Shown: one piece after another, positions 51,556-60,438 of the stretch
Position numbering within the stretch: position 1 is the stretch's first letter
Layout of the letters: each line of letters opens with the position of its first letter
Assembly (NCBI RefSeq): GCF_003050785.1
Contig: NZ_QAOH01000001.1
Location: 1 to 64,000, forward strand
Direction: 5' to 3'
Origin: Celeribacter persicus
GTDB taxonomy: Bacteria > Pseudomonadota > Alphaproteobacteria > Rhodobacterales > Rhodobacteraceae
DNA: 64,000 nt
Notes under the pieces: model-generated
Seen by the model: the letters and a program-made list of their open reading frames with translations, nothing else
The model's database searches: none
What the model was told of the DNA's origin: nothing
Position numbers and translations under genes: made by a program

Positions 51556-51992
51556 GAGCCCTTATCCAACGCATTTCCGAGGCCGCCGTGCGCGTCGACG
51601 GCGAGGTCGTGGGCCAAAGCGGCCCCGGTCTTCTGGTGCTCGTCTGCGCCATGCGCGAGGACACAGAGACGCAGGCCGCGAAACTCGCCGCCAAGATCGC
51701 CAAGATGCGGATTTTTCGGGATGAGGCGGGCAAGATGAACCTGTCCGTGCGCGACATCGGCGGCACAGCGTTGGTGGTCAGCCAGTTCACGCTCGCCGCA
51801 GAGACCAAAGGCAACCGTCCCGGCTTTTCCACCGCCGCAGCCCCCGAGATTGGCAAAGCGCTGTACGAAAGCTTCACGCAACGCCTGATCGACGAAGGTG
51901 TGCCTTGTGAGACCGGAATTTTCGGGGCGGATATGAAAGTCTCGCTGATCAATGACGGGCCGGTGACGATCTGGCTCGACACGGAAACGTAA
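51552..51992 (+). CDS. dtd: D-aminoacyl-tRNA deacylase
   Basis: The 146-residue enzyme hydrolyses D-amino acids from tRNA. The family signatures are [36 protein letters not shown] and the C-terminal [11 protein letters not shown] (cross-subunit Gly-Pro). It overlaps the kinase gene, implying co-expression. Confidence 0.96.
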   Translation: MRALIQRISEAAVRVDGEVVGQSGPGLLVLVCAMREDTETQAAKLAAKIAKMRIFRDEAGKMNLSVRDIGGTALVVSQFTLAAETKGNRPGFSTAAAPEIGKALYESFTQRLIDEGVPCETGIFGADMKVSLINDGPVTIWLDTET

Positions 51993-52067
51993 CCGTGCCT
52001 CCGCAAGCCCCCATGGACCTTTCGCCCGCTTTGTCCTAAAGCGCTCTCAACTTGTGAGAGGTCGACC

Positions 52068-52526
52068 GTGACGGAAAAACACATCACCATCGCAAACGAG
52101 GCGGATACGGCGCGGATTGCTTCCGCGCTGGCCGATCATCTGCGCCCCGGCGATGTGATCCTGCTCGATGGCGCCCTGGCGGCGGGCAAGACGTTTTTCA
52201 CCCGTGCTCTGGTGCGCGCGCTCGGCTCCGACGAGGCGGTGACCAGCCCGACCTATACCATCGCCAACATCTACGAGACCCCGCGCGGGCCGGTGTTGCA
52301 TGTCGATGCTTACCGGCTCAAGGGCGCGCAGGAATTCTATCACCTCGGTCTCGAAGACTATTTCGACAGCGGTATTTCAGTGATCGAATGGGGCGAACGG
52401 ATCGGTGACTTTTTCGATGCGCCGCTCTCGATCCGGATCGGATTTGGCGAGACAGACAGCGCCCGTGTTCTGACTCTGACGGCTTCGAACCCGCGCTGGA
52501 CCCCGGTTCTGGAGGCGCTGACATGA
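52068..52526 (+). CDS. tsaE: tRNA t6A37 biosynthesis ATPase TsaE
   Basis: The 152-residue P-loop protein has the Walker A DGALAAGKTFFTRALVRALG, a TSPTYTIANIYE switch, HVDAYRLKG and VIEWGERI, all TsaE signatures. It works with TsaB-TsaD during threonylcarbamoyl transfer to tRNA A37. It opens the tsaE-B-C-D operon. Confidence 0.96.
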   Translation: MTEKHITIANEADTARIASALADHLRPGDVILLDGALAAGKTFFTRALVRALGSDEAVTSPTYTIANIYETPRGPVLHVDAYRLKGAQEFYHLGLEDYFDSGISVIEWGERIGDFFDAPLSIRIGFGETDSARVLTLTASNPRWTPVLEALT

Positions 52527-53125
52527 CACTCACGCTTTTGATTCAGGCCTCGAACGGCGTGCCCTCTTTGGCGCTCGGGCGCGGGGATGAAATTGTTTTT
52601 GATAGCGCCGCAGAAGAGACTCTGAGCGGTTCGCGCGATTACCGGCTGATGTTGGAAACCGGGCTTGCAGCCATTGGCAGCGATCTCTCCGAAATCACGC
52701 TCATCGCCTGCGACATCGGGCCCGGGGGCCTCGGCGTCACCCGCACCGCAGCCGCCTTTGCCAACGGTCTGAGCTTTGCCCGCAGCATCCCGGTTCTGCC
52801 CCTCCCCGCGTTCGAGTTGCTCGGTGCCGAAGTGGCGCGGGACAAACCGATCGCGATACTGCGCCGCGCGGCCCGTCCGCATGTGCATTTCGGCATTTAT
52901 GCCGATGGAAAACTTGCACTTTACGAACACTGTACCGAGCAAAATGCGCTGGATCAGCTCTCCGACATGGAGGATTACGATCTTGCCGGCAACATCGAGG
53001 TGGCAGGGCATATAGCCCCCGTGACCAACAAGGCGACGATGGAAACCATGTTGCGGCTGGCTCTGAGCGCCCCCACACCCGGTCCTGAATCGCGGGCCTG
53101 GCCGATTGTGGAGGTGCTGGAATGA
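52523..53125 (+). CDS. tsaB: tRNA t6A37 biosynthesis protein TsaB
   Basis: The 200-residue protein has an actin-like ATPase-domain core with ACDIGPGGLGVTRTAAAFAN and LPAFELLGAEVARDK, matching TsaB. It lacks the catalytic features of TsaD and acts as its scaffold. It overlaps tsaE and tsaC by four bases each (ATGA). Confidence 0.94.
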   Translation: MTLTLLIQASNGVPSLALGRGDEIVFDSAAEETLSGSRDYRLMLETGLAAIGSDLSEITLIACDIGPGGLGVTRTAAAFANGLSFARSIPVLPLPAFELLGAEVARDKPIAILRRAARPHVHFGIYADGKLALYEHCTEQNALDQLSDMEDYDLAGNIEVAGHIAPVTNKATMETMLRLALSAPTPGPESRAWPIVEVLE

Positions 53126-53715
53126 TCCCGTCAGCCGAAGATATTGCCGAGGTATTGGGACAGGGCGGCGTGGTGCTTTTGCCGACGGATACCGTTCTCG
53201 GTCTTGCCGCCTCCCCCGCCTTTCCTGAGGCGGTCGACAAGATTTATGCACTCAAGAAACGGCCCCGGCAAAAGAATCTGCCGATCATGGTCGCCGATGC
53301 GGACCAGATTTTCGAACTCGGCGGCGATGTCTCCTTTGAGGCCGCGAAACTACTGGCGAGCCGCTATGTCCCCGGCGCGCTGACACTGGTCCTGCCAGTC
53401 GATGCCCAACGCGCGCCCGACTGGCTCGACGGGCGCAAGGAAATCGCGGTGCGCATTCCGGACAACGATCTGCTTCTGAACGTCTTGCGTCTGGCCGGAC
53501 CACTGATGGTCACCTCTGCCAACCGCTCCGGCGCGGACACGCCCGCAACCACCGAGGATGCGCTCATGCAACTCCATGGCTCACCTGATCTGGTGGTGCC
53601 GGGCAAGGGCCTAGCCCCCACCCCCTCGACCATCGTCAATTGCACCGTCACCCCGGTCGAGATCGAACGCCATGGCATCGTCTCCCCCGTGCAAATCGCG
53701 GAGGCGTTGGCATGA
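53122..53715 (+). CDS. tsaC: Threonylcarbamoyl-AMP synthase TsaC (YrdC)
   Basis: The 197-residue protein is a single YrdC-like domain: GGVVLLPTDTVLGLAASPAF, KKRPRQKNLPIMVADADQIF, YVPGALTLVLPV and GPLMVTSANRSGADTPA. It makes threonylcarbamoyl-AMP from threonine, bicarbonate and ATP. Length excludes the longer Sua5 form. It overlaps both neighbours by four bases. Confidence 0.95.
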   Translation: MIPSAEDIAEVLGQGGVVLLPTDTVLGLAASPAFPEAVDKIYALKKRPRQKNLPIMVADADQIFELGGDVSFEAAKLLASRYVPGALTLVLPVDAQRAPDWLDGRKEIAVRIPDNDLLLNVLRLAGPLMVTSANRSGADTPATTEDALMQLHGSPDLVVPGKGLAPTPSTIVNCTVTPVEIERHGIVSPVQIAEALA

Positions 53716-54704
53716 GCGGGCTGATCCTCGGCATAGAGACCTCTTGCGACGACACCTCCGTGGCGCTGGTGGACCGGACCGGCCATGTGGCCGCGATCCG
53801 CACCGTGTCGCAATTCGAAATTCACGAGGCCTTCGGTGGGGTTTATCCGGAACTTGCCTCCCGCGCCCATTTGGAAGCCATCCTCCCGACAGTGGAGGGC
53901 GTGATGGCCGAGGCCTCCGTCACACCGTCCGATCTGACCGCCATCGGGGTGACACGCGGGCCGGGGCTGATCGGGTCACTTCTGGTGGGCCTTGCGACAG
54001 CGGAGGCGCTCTCAATGGGCTGGAATGTCCCCGCCTATGGCGTCAACCACCTGCGCGGGCATATCCGCTCGGTCGAACTGGAAAGCGGGCGCACGGAGTT
54101 CCCCGCCGTGATCATGCTGGTGTCCGGCGGGCACACGCTGATCGCCGAATTGAAGGACGCGTGGTCCTATCGCTTGCTTGGCACGACGCGCGACGACTCG
54201 GTGGGCGAAAGCTATGACAAGGTGGCGCGGATGCTGTCGCTCGGTATGCCCGGCGGCCCGGCAATCGACCGCGCAGCCAAACTCGGCACACCGGTCCTCC
54301 GCCTGCCACGCCCGATGAAGAACGAGGGCTACGAGTTCTCCTTTTCCGGGCTGAAATCCTCGGTCGCACGCCATATCGAGCAGCACCCTGAGGTGTCCAT
54401 CGAGGATATGTCCGCATCCTTCGTGGCCGCCTGTGTCGATGTGCTCACCGCGAAGGCCGACCGTGCACTTGATGAGTGCAAACCGCGTTCTCTGGTGATC
54501 GTCGGCGGGGTCGCCGCCTCGCCGCAAATCCGCGACGCCATGACCGAGGTGGCCAATAAATATGGTGTAGAGCTTTGCCTGCCGCCAATGAAATGGGCGA
54601 CGGACAATGCTGCGATGATCGCCATGGCAACATGGGATTACGTCGAGCGCGGCCTGCAACCCGATCTCATGCCGAAACCCAATCTCAGCCTTGAGACGCC
54701 TTAA
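53712..54704 (+). CDS. tsaD: tRNA t6A37 threonylcarbamoyltransferase TsaD (Kae1/YgjD)
   Basis: The 330-residue protein starts ILGIETSCDDTSVALVD and has metal ligands His113 and His117 (NHLRGHIRS) with a third in the TDNAAMIAMA region. It transfers threonylcarbamoyl to A37. ATG 53712 overlaps the tsaC stop (ATGA); the longer frame to 53640 is not needed. Its stop shares TTAA with the converging decarboxylase. Confidence 0.97.
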   Translation: MSGLILGIETSCDDTSVALVDRTGHVAAIRTVSQFEIHEAFGGVYPELASRAHLEAILPTVEGVMAEASVTPSDLTAIGVTRGPGLIGSLLVGLATAEALSMGWNVPAYGVNHLRGHIRSVELESGRTEFPAVIMLVSGGHTLIAELKDAWSYRLLGTTRDDSVGESYDKVARMLSLGMPGGPAIDRAAKLGTPVLRLPRPMKNEGYEFSFSGLKSSVARHIEQHPEVSIEDMSASFVAACVDVLTAKADRALDECKPRSLVIVGGVAASPQIRDAMTEVANKYGVELCLPPMKWATDNAAMIAMATWDYVERGLQPDLMPKPNLSLETP

Positions 54705-56140
54705 AGCACCCCCGACAGCTTGAGTGCATCGCGCGCCTCGACCACAGCTTTGAGGGCCTCTGTCAGGTCGTGATCGCGGGTGCGGTGGTTGACAAAGGCC
54801 GCGCGCAGGCAGGTGATGCCTTTCACCTTTGTCGTCGAGAACACCGCCTTTCCAGAGAGTTGAAGTTCATGGCTGATCCGCGTGTTGAGCGCGCTTTGCT
54901 CCTCGGGCGACAGGCTCTCCGCTGCGGTGAAAACACAGATGTTCGACACCACCGCTGCCATGAGGCACAGCCCCGGCGTATCTTCGATCAGCGCTCCCAT
55001 GCGGGCGGCCTGTCGGCAGTTCATGGTGATCGCCGCACCGAGACGCACCTCACCGAGGCTTTCCACCGCCATCCAGACCTTGAGCGCCCGGTTGCCCCGC
55101 GACAGGTCCACGCCATAGTCGCAAAACCACGGTTCGGCCCCGGCGAGACCGGCACTTTGCCCTTCGAGATAGGCAGGGCGTGCGGCGAAAGCGGCGCGTT
55201 GGTCGACCTCTTCGCGAATGAGTGCAAGGCCGCAATCATAGGGCACGGACAACCATTTGTGAAAATCGCAGGCGAGACTGTCGGCGCGCTCGATCCCGTC
55301 GGAAAGATGCCGCCAGGGCGCGTCGGCCAGCCGCGTCCAGGCTCCGAAAGCGCCATCGACATGGAACCAAAGGCCTTCCGCCTGGGCGATCTGCGCCAGC
55401 GTTTCGAGATCGTCGAAGCGGCCCATATCCACGGAGCCCGCCGTGCCGATCACCGCAAACGGGCGCAGGCTCTCGGCCTTGTCGCGGGCAATCGCGGCGC
55501 GCAACACGTTCATATCCATGCCCGTGTCGCTTTCCGGAATGCGACGCAATGCTCTGGAGCCAAGCCCCAGAAGCTCCATCGCCTTCGCCGAAGAGCTGTG
55601 CACCCCTGCCCCTGCATAGGCCACCAAAGGGGCTCCCTGTACGCCCTCCGCACGGGAGGACGCACCCAAAGCACGGGTGCGGGCGGACATGAGCGCCACC
55701 ACCGTGGCCTGCGACGTCCCTGTGACCAAAACGCCAGAGGCCGTGTCGGGAAAGCCGATCACCCGCCGCGCCCAGTCGATCACCGCGCGCTCGACATAGG
55801 TGGCCGCATGATCGCGCCCACCGGCGTTCGAGTTCATCGTGGTGGCGACAATCTCGGACAACAGCCCCTGCGCCAGCCCGGTGCCATGCACCCAGCCCCA
55901 GAAGCGCGGATGGGTGTTGCCGGTGTGATATGGCAGGATTTCGCGGGCAATGCGCCGACTGGCGGCAATTTCACCATGGCCTTCGCCCGACAAAGCCAGA
56001 TGCGGAATGGCCTCTCGCGACATCAATTGCCATGGGTAATCGCGCGCATCACGCAGCCGGTCGATGCACAGGTCCAGAAGCCCATGCGCTTCGGCGCGAA
56101 ACGCCTCCCAATCCTCGGGGTCCAATCCGTCCCTGTCCAT
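54701..56140 (-). CDS. Pyridoxal-phosphate-dependent decarboxylase (group II)
   Basis: The 479-residue protein resembles aromatic-amino-acid/glutamate decarboxylases: HPRFWGWVHGTGLAQGLLSE, LVTGTSQATVVALMSARTRA, HVDGAFGAWTRL (Asp binding pyridinium) and the PLP lysine in DFHKWLSVPYDCG. The substrate amino acid cannot be read from sequence; many members decarboxylate L-DOPA, tryptophan or tyrosine-like compounds. It is separated from tsaD by the shared TTAA only. Confidence 0.88.
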   Translation of the reverse strand: MDRDGLDPEDWEAFRAEAHGLLDLCIDRLRDARDYPWQLMSREAIPHLALSGEGHGEIAASRRIAREILPYHTGNTHPRFWGWVHGTGLAQGLLSEIVATTMNSNAGGRDHAATYVERAVIDWARRVIGFPDTASGVLVTGTSQATVVALMSARTRALGASSRAEGVQGAPLVAYAGAGVHSSSAKAMELLGLGSRALRRIPESDTGMDMNVLRAAIARDKAESLRPFAVIGTAGSVDMGRFDDLETLAQIAQAEGLWFHVDGAFGAWTRLADAPWRHLSDGIERADSLACDFHKWLSVPYDCGLALIREEVDQRAAFAARPAYLEGQSAGLAGAEPWFCDYGVDLSRGNRALKVWMAVESLGEVRLGAAITMNCRQAARMGALIEDTPGLCLMAAVVSNICVFTAAESLSPEEQSALNTRISHELQLSGKAVFSTTKVKGITCLRAAFVNHRTRDHDLTEALKAVVEARDALKLSGVL

Positions 56141-56194
56141 CGCGCGCCTCCTCTTCTGCCGACTGCATAAAGCGCCGGCGAAGGCGGCTCAAGC

Positions 56195-56926
56195 TCAGAA
56201 GGTAAAGCTCGGCAGGCTGTCCATGGCGGATTTCAGCGCCTCGCCCCAGCTTGTCGATATTTCGTGATAATAGGGATCATCGGCCTCGATGCGGCGCTGA
56301 TAGGCAATCTTGTAGGTATCCTTTTCGATCACCTGAAGATCGAAGGGTAGCCCCACGGAGAGGTTCGCCTTCACCGTGCTGTCGAAAGACACAAGCATGA
56401 GCTTCACCGCATCCTCGAACGACATTTCCGGGTCATAGGCGCGCACGAGGATCGGTTTGCCGTATTTCGTCTCGCCGATCTGGAAGAACGGGGTTTCCTT
56501 GCCCGCCTCGATGAAATTGCCTTCCGGGTAGATCAGGAACAGCCGTGGCGGCGAGCCCTTGATCTGACCGCCCAAAAGAACGGTGGCGTTGAAGGTGCTG
56601 TCGGCGCGCTGGCCCTCATTGGCGTTGGCCGCGATCACATCCTTGAGCGTGCCGGCAACCAGACGGGCGACCTGAAACATTGAGGGGGCGGTCAGAAGAT
56701 CCGGCTCCCGCTCGCCCGGCGCCTTGGTGCGTTCGTCCAGGATAGAGACCAGCGCCTGCGTCGTCGCCAGATTGCCCGCCGTCATCACCGTCAGAACCCG
56801 CTCGCCCGGCACTTCCCATGTGAACATCTTCTTGAAGGTCGAAATATTGTCGACACCGGCATTCGTCCGTGTGTCGGACATCATCACGAGGCCCGCCTCA
56901 AGCATCATTCCCACGCAATAGGTCAT
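56195..56926 (-). CDS. Anbu (bacterial proteasome-like) beta-subunit homologue
   Basis: The 243-residue protein starts MTYCVGMMLEAGLVMMSDTR, with Thr2 as the expected nucleophile after Met removal, as in Ntn-hydrolase proteasome relatives. The STFKKMFTWEVPG and VMTAGNLATTQALVSIL segments match Anbu. Anbu forms a helical or ring assembly; peptidase activity has been hard to show. It is the last gene of a four-gene cluster with an ATP-grasp protein, alpha-E protein and transglutaminase. Confidence 0.9.
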   Translation of the reverse strand: MTYCVGMMLEAGLVMMSDTRTNAGVDNISTFKKMFTWEVPGERVLTVMTAGNLATTQALVSILDERTKAPGEREPDLLTAPSMFQVARLVAGTLKDVIAANANEGQRADSTFNATVLLGGQIKGSPPRLFLIYPEGNFIEAGKETPFFQIGETKYGKPILVRAYDPEMSFEDAVKLMLVSFDSTVKANLSVGLPFDLQVIEKDTYKIAYQRRIEADDPYYHEISTSWGEALKSAMDSLPSFTF

Positions 56927-56941
56927 CGGACCGGTTCGCCT

Positions 56942-57751
56942 TTATTGTTGCTCTTGTTGTTGCGACACTTCGATCTCGACGGAGAGTGTCTCCCCCGCGC
57001 CGCCGTATCGCGTTCCTGTTACAGGAGCGGCCTCCTTGTAGTCCAGCCCCGTTGCGACGCGCACATAGCGTTGATCGGGACAAATCTCATTGGAGACGTC
57101 GAAACCGACCCAACCGAGCCCCGGCACATGCGCCTCCGCCCAGGCGTGGGTCGCATCCTGAAGCGTGCGGTCATCCATCATCAGATAGCCCGAGACATAG
57201 CGCGCAGGCAGACCCATTTCGCGCGCGCAGGCAATGAAGACATGGGCATGGTCCTGACAGACGCCCTTGCCCTCGGCGATGGCCTCCTCGGCGCTCCATT
57301 CCGGGTGCGAAGCGCCGATCTCATATGTGATCGCCTCGCCCACCAGACGCGACAGCGCGTGCAAGCGCTCCAGATCGCTTTCGCCCTCGACCTTTTTGAC
57401 CAAAGCGCGCACACCCGGCCCCGGTTTGGTCAGCGGCGTCACGGTTTCGAACAGCCAGAGCGGCGAGGGCCCGGTGTGCGGTCCGACAACGCCGTGGTTC
57501 TCGGCGATCTCCACCTCTCCCTCGCAGGACACGGTCAACTCGCGGGTTTCGCGCTCAAAGGACAGAAGCTCCACGAGATTGTTCATATGATCGTGGTAGC
57601 TCAATTCTTTCTTGCCACCCTGCACAGAGGTCTCCCAGCGGATCACCTCCTGCCCGTGACCGGTTTTCGGCGTCTTGCGCAGCTGTTGCAGCCCGTAAGT
57701 CACCGGGTTCTCGAAGGCATAGCGGGTGGTGTGGCGAATGATCAGGCGCAT
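56942..57751 (-). CDS. Transglutaminase-family protein of the Anbu cluster
   Basis: The 269-residue protein has an N-terminal transglutaminase-associated domain (MRLIIRHTTRYAFENPVTYG) and a catalytic core with Cys165 (EGKGVCQDHAHVF), His202 (QDATHAWAEAHVPG) and Asp218 (GWVGFDVSN). ATG 57751 is used; a GTG at 57760 overlaps the alpha-E stop (GTGA). In this conserved cluster it is thought to process or crosslink peptides with the ATP-grasp partner. Confidence 0.92.
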   Translation of the reverse strand: MRLIIRHTTRYAFENPVTYGLQQLRKTPKTGHGQEVIRWETSVQGGKKELSYHDHMNNLVELLSFERETRELTVSCEGEVEIAENHGVVGPHTGPSPLWLFETVTPLTKPGPGVRALVKKVEGESDLERLHALSRLVGEAITYEIGASHPEWSAEEAIAEGKGVCQDHAHVFIACAREMGLPARYVSGYLMMDDRTLQDATHAWAEAHVPGLGWVGFDVSNEICPDQRYVRVATGLDYKEAAPVTGTRYGGAGETLSVEIEVSQQQEQQ

Positions 57752-57756
57752 CGGGC

Positions 57757-58704
57757 TCACTCGTAGAAACGGAAATCTTTTTCGATCTGGCCACCAAGCT
57801 GGCCAAAGGAGATCAAAACCGACTGGATATATTCATGCAGCCCGGATTCGAACACGGCGTCGATGTCATGATGCGCGAACCGGTCCACCAGCGACTGCGC
57901 CATATGGAAAGACGGTGTTTCCTCGCCGTAATCCGACACCAGATAGCGCAAGTTGTCATGGATTTTCGAGGCGCAGAAATTCAGCGAGCGCGGCATGCGG
58001 CGATCAAGGATCAGGAATTGCGCAATGTCGCGGGCGTTGACCTGCGAGCCATAGGCCATGCGGAAACCACCGCGGGCGGAGACCGACCGCAGGATGGTTT
58101 CCCAATGCACATTGTCGAGCGAGGAGCCGACCGAAAGCGCGGAGGGCAAAAGCACGTAATATTTCACATCGAGAATGCGCGCCGTGTTGTCGCCACGTTC
58201 GAGAAAGGTGCCGATGCGGGCGAAATCGTAGATGTCGTTTCTGAGCATCGTGCCATGGGTCGCGCCGCGCACCAAAGCCGTGCGTTGCCGGATCAGGCCC
58301 AGAACCTTGGGCAGGTCGCGCTCCGACACCTTGCGCGCCAGAATGTCGCGGGCTGCCATGTAACAGCCGTTCATCGCCTCCCAGACCTCGTGGGTGAGCG
58401 CGGTGCGCACCATCCGGGCGTTCTGACGCGCCTCCGAGATCGTGGAGAGCACCGAGGACGGGTTATCCTTCGCGCGCAGCATCCAGTCGATTGCCGCCTC
58501 TTTCGTCACTTCGTCATGGCCCGCCCTGAACGCGTCCAATACAGAGGCCGATTGCATCACGGAGGCCCATTCGTCATCGTCCTGCCCCAGACGGGTCAGA
58601 CCGATCCGCTGGCCAGTCTCCACGAGGCGCGAGGTGTTTTCGGCCCGCTCCAGATAGCGGTACATCCAATAGAGGCCGTTTGCGGTCTTGCCGAGCATTG
58701 CCAT
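57757..58704 (-). CDS. Alpha-E domain-containing protein
   Basis: The 315-residue, all-helical protein matches DUF403/alpha-E: NGLYWMYRYLERAENTSRLV, FLERGDNTARILDVKYYVLL and a C-terminal SVLISFGQLGGQIEKDFRF. It always accompanies the circularly permuted ATP-grasp gene, here directly upstream with a 4 bp gap. Function unknown; perhaps a partner in peptide synthesis. Confidence 0.92.
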   Translation of the reverse strand: MAMLGKTANGLYWMYRYLERAENTSRLVETGQRIGLTRLGQDDDEWASVMQSASVLDAFRAGHDEVTKEAAIDWMLRAKDNPSSVLSTISEARQNARMVRTALTHEVWEAMNGCYMAARDILARKVSERDLPKVLGLIRQRTALVRGATHGTMLRNDIYDFARIGTFLERGDNTARILDVKYYVLLPSALSVGSSLDNVHWETILRSVSARGGFRMAYGSQVNARDIAQFLILDRRMPRSLNFCASKIHDNLRYLVSDYGEETPSFHMAQSLVDRFAHHDIDAVFESGLHEYIQSVLISFGQLGGQIEKDFRFYE

Positions 58705-58708
58705 CGCG

Positions 58709-60133
58709 TCAGTCCTCCAATACCCATGTGTCCTTGGTGCCGCCGCCCTGAGACGAGTTCACCACGAGCGAGCCCTTTTTCAGCGCCACACGAGTGAGAC
58801 CGCCCGGCGTGATGTTGATGCCTTCGGGGCTACAGAGGACAAAGGGCCGAAGATCGACGTGGCGCGGCGCAAGGCCCGCCTTGGTGAAGATCGGCACGGT
58901 GGAGAGCGAAAGCGTCGGCTGGGCGATGTAATTGCCCGGCTTGTTCATCAGTTTCTTGCGGAATTCGGCGATTTCCTTTTTCGAGGAGGTCGGCCCGATC
59001 AGCATACCGTAGCCGCCCGAACCATGCACTTCCTTGACCACAAGCTCAGACAGGTGATCGAGCACATAGGCAAGGCTGTCCGGGTCCGAACAACGCCATG
59101 TCGGCACGTTCTCCAAGATCGCCTTCTCACCGGTGTAGAACTCGACGATATCGGGCATGTAGCTGTAGATCGCCTTGTCATCGGCAATTCCCGTCCCCGG
59201 CGCGTTGGCGATGGTGATGCCGCCGGAACGATATACGTCCATGATGCCGGGAATGCCCAGCGCGCTTTCCGGGTTGAAATTGAGCGGATCGAGGAAATCG
59301 TCATCGACCCGGCGGTAAAGCACGTCGATCGGCTGATACCCTTGGGTCGTGCGCATGGCGACACGACCGTCCACCACCCGAAGATCGTGACCTTCGACCA
59401 GTTCCACCCCCATCTGATCGGCAAGGAACGCGTGTTCGAAATAGGCCGAGTTGTAAATCCCCGGCGTTAGCACCGCCACAGTGGGCACGCCTTCGCAACG
59501 GTTCGGAGCACAGGCCGCCAGAGACCGCCGCAGATCGGCGGGGTAATTCTGCACCGGCTGCACACGGTTGCGAGCGAAAAGCTCCGGGAACATCTGAAGC
59601 ATCGTCTCGCGGTTCTCCAGCATGTAGGAGACCCCCGAGGGCGTACGCGCATTGTCTTCGAGCACGTAGAATTGATCCGGCCCGGTGCGCACAAGGTCGA
59701 TGCCGACGATATGGGTGTAAATCCCGCCCGGCGGCATCATCCCGATCATCTGCGGCAAAAACGCCTCGTTGCGCGCGATCATATCCTGCGGCAGACGTCC
59801 GGCCTTGATGATCTCCTGACGGTTGTAAATGTCGTAAAGAAAGGCGTTGATCGCCCGCACCCGCTGCTCGATCCCCTTGCACAGCTTTTGCCATTCACGC
59901 CCCGAAATGATCCGGGGAATGATGTCGAAAGGGATGAGACGTTCCTCGGCTTCGGCCCGGCCGTAAACGTTGAAGGTGATGCCCGTAAGGCGGAAAACCT
60001 CTTCCGCCTCGCGTTGTTTTGCCCGCAGCCGCTTCAGGTCTTCGTCCTGAAACCAGCCCTGAAATTCCGTGTAAGGTGTGCGCAACGTCTCGTCGCGCCC
60101 CCACATCTCATCGAAAATTTTGTCCTCACTCAT
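58709..60133 (-). CDS. Circularly permuted type-2 ATP-grasp protein
   Basis: The 474-residue protein starts FDEMWGRDETLRTPYTEFQG, has GIEQRVRAINAFLYDIYNRQ and the ATP-grasp core (YVLEDNARTPSGVSYMLENR, VVKEVHGSGGYGMLIGPTSS). It is predicted to be a peptide or amide ligase. It leads the cluster whose order is ATP-grasp, alpha-E, transglutaminase, Anbu. The start region faces 305 bp of non-coding DNA shared with icd. Confidence 0.93.
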   Translation of the reverse strand: MSEDKIFDEMWGRDETLRTPYTEFQGWFQDEDLKRLRAKQREAEEVFRLTGITFNVYGRAEAEERLIPFDIIPRIISGREWQKLCKGIEQRVRAINAFLYDIYNRQEIIKAGRLPQDMIARNEAFLPQMIGMMPPGGIYTHIVGIDLVRTGPDQFYVLEDNARTPSGVSYMLENRETMLQMFPELFARNRVQPVQNYPADLRRSLAACAPNRCEGVPTVAVLTPGIYNSAYFEHAFLADQMGVELVEGHDLRVVDGRVAMRTTQGYQPIDVLYRRVDDDFLDPLNFNPESALGIPGIMDVYRSGGITIANAPGTGIADDKAIYSYMPDIVEFYTGEKAILENVPTWRCSDPDSLAYVLDHLSELVVKEVHGSGGYGMLIGPTSSKKEIAEFRKKLMNKPGNYIAQPTLSLSTVPIFTKAGLAPRHVDLRPFVLCSPEGINITPGGLTRVALKKGSLVVNSSQGGGTKDTWVLED

Positions 60134-60438
60134 GGATCAAATTTAGAACCTCCCGAAATGCCTTCACAATCGGATTCTCGCATTCCGCAAAACGATAGCG
60201 GTGATCAAATGCGCATTCGCCTGTTTTTTAGACAAACGCCTTTCTCCGGCATTTTCCTGCGCACAGTCGTACTCCGATCCGCTCAGTTCAAAGCGGTACG
60301 GGGGAAGACTCAGTGCCGCAGACCGCATCGGTATACATTCGCACACATTGACTTGACCCTCCGACTTCGCTACCCGGTTTTCCAAGCGCAGACGGGGCCA
60401 TTTTGCTCCGCTGCATGTTCGTGACAGTGGAGGACCAA
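60134..60438. promoter_or_regulatory. Divergent promoter region of the Anbu cluster and icd
   Basis: The 305 bp hold both promoters. A weak plus-strand pair, TTGACT (60348-60353) and TACCCG (60371-60376) with 17 bp spacing, is the best promoter candidate for icd. No coding frame or RNA gene is recognised. Confidence 0.4.
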
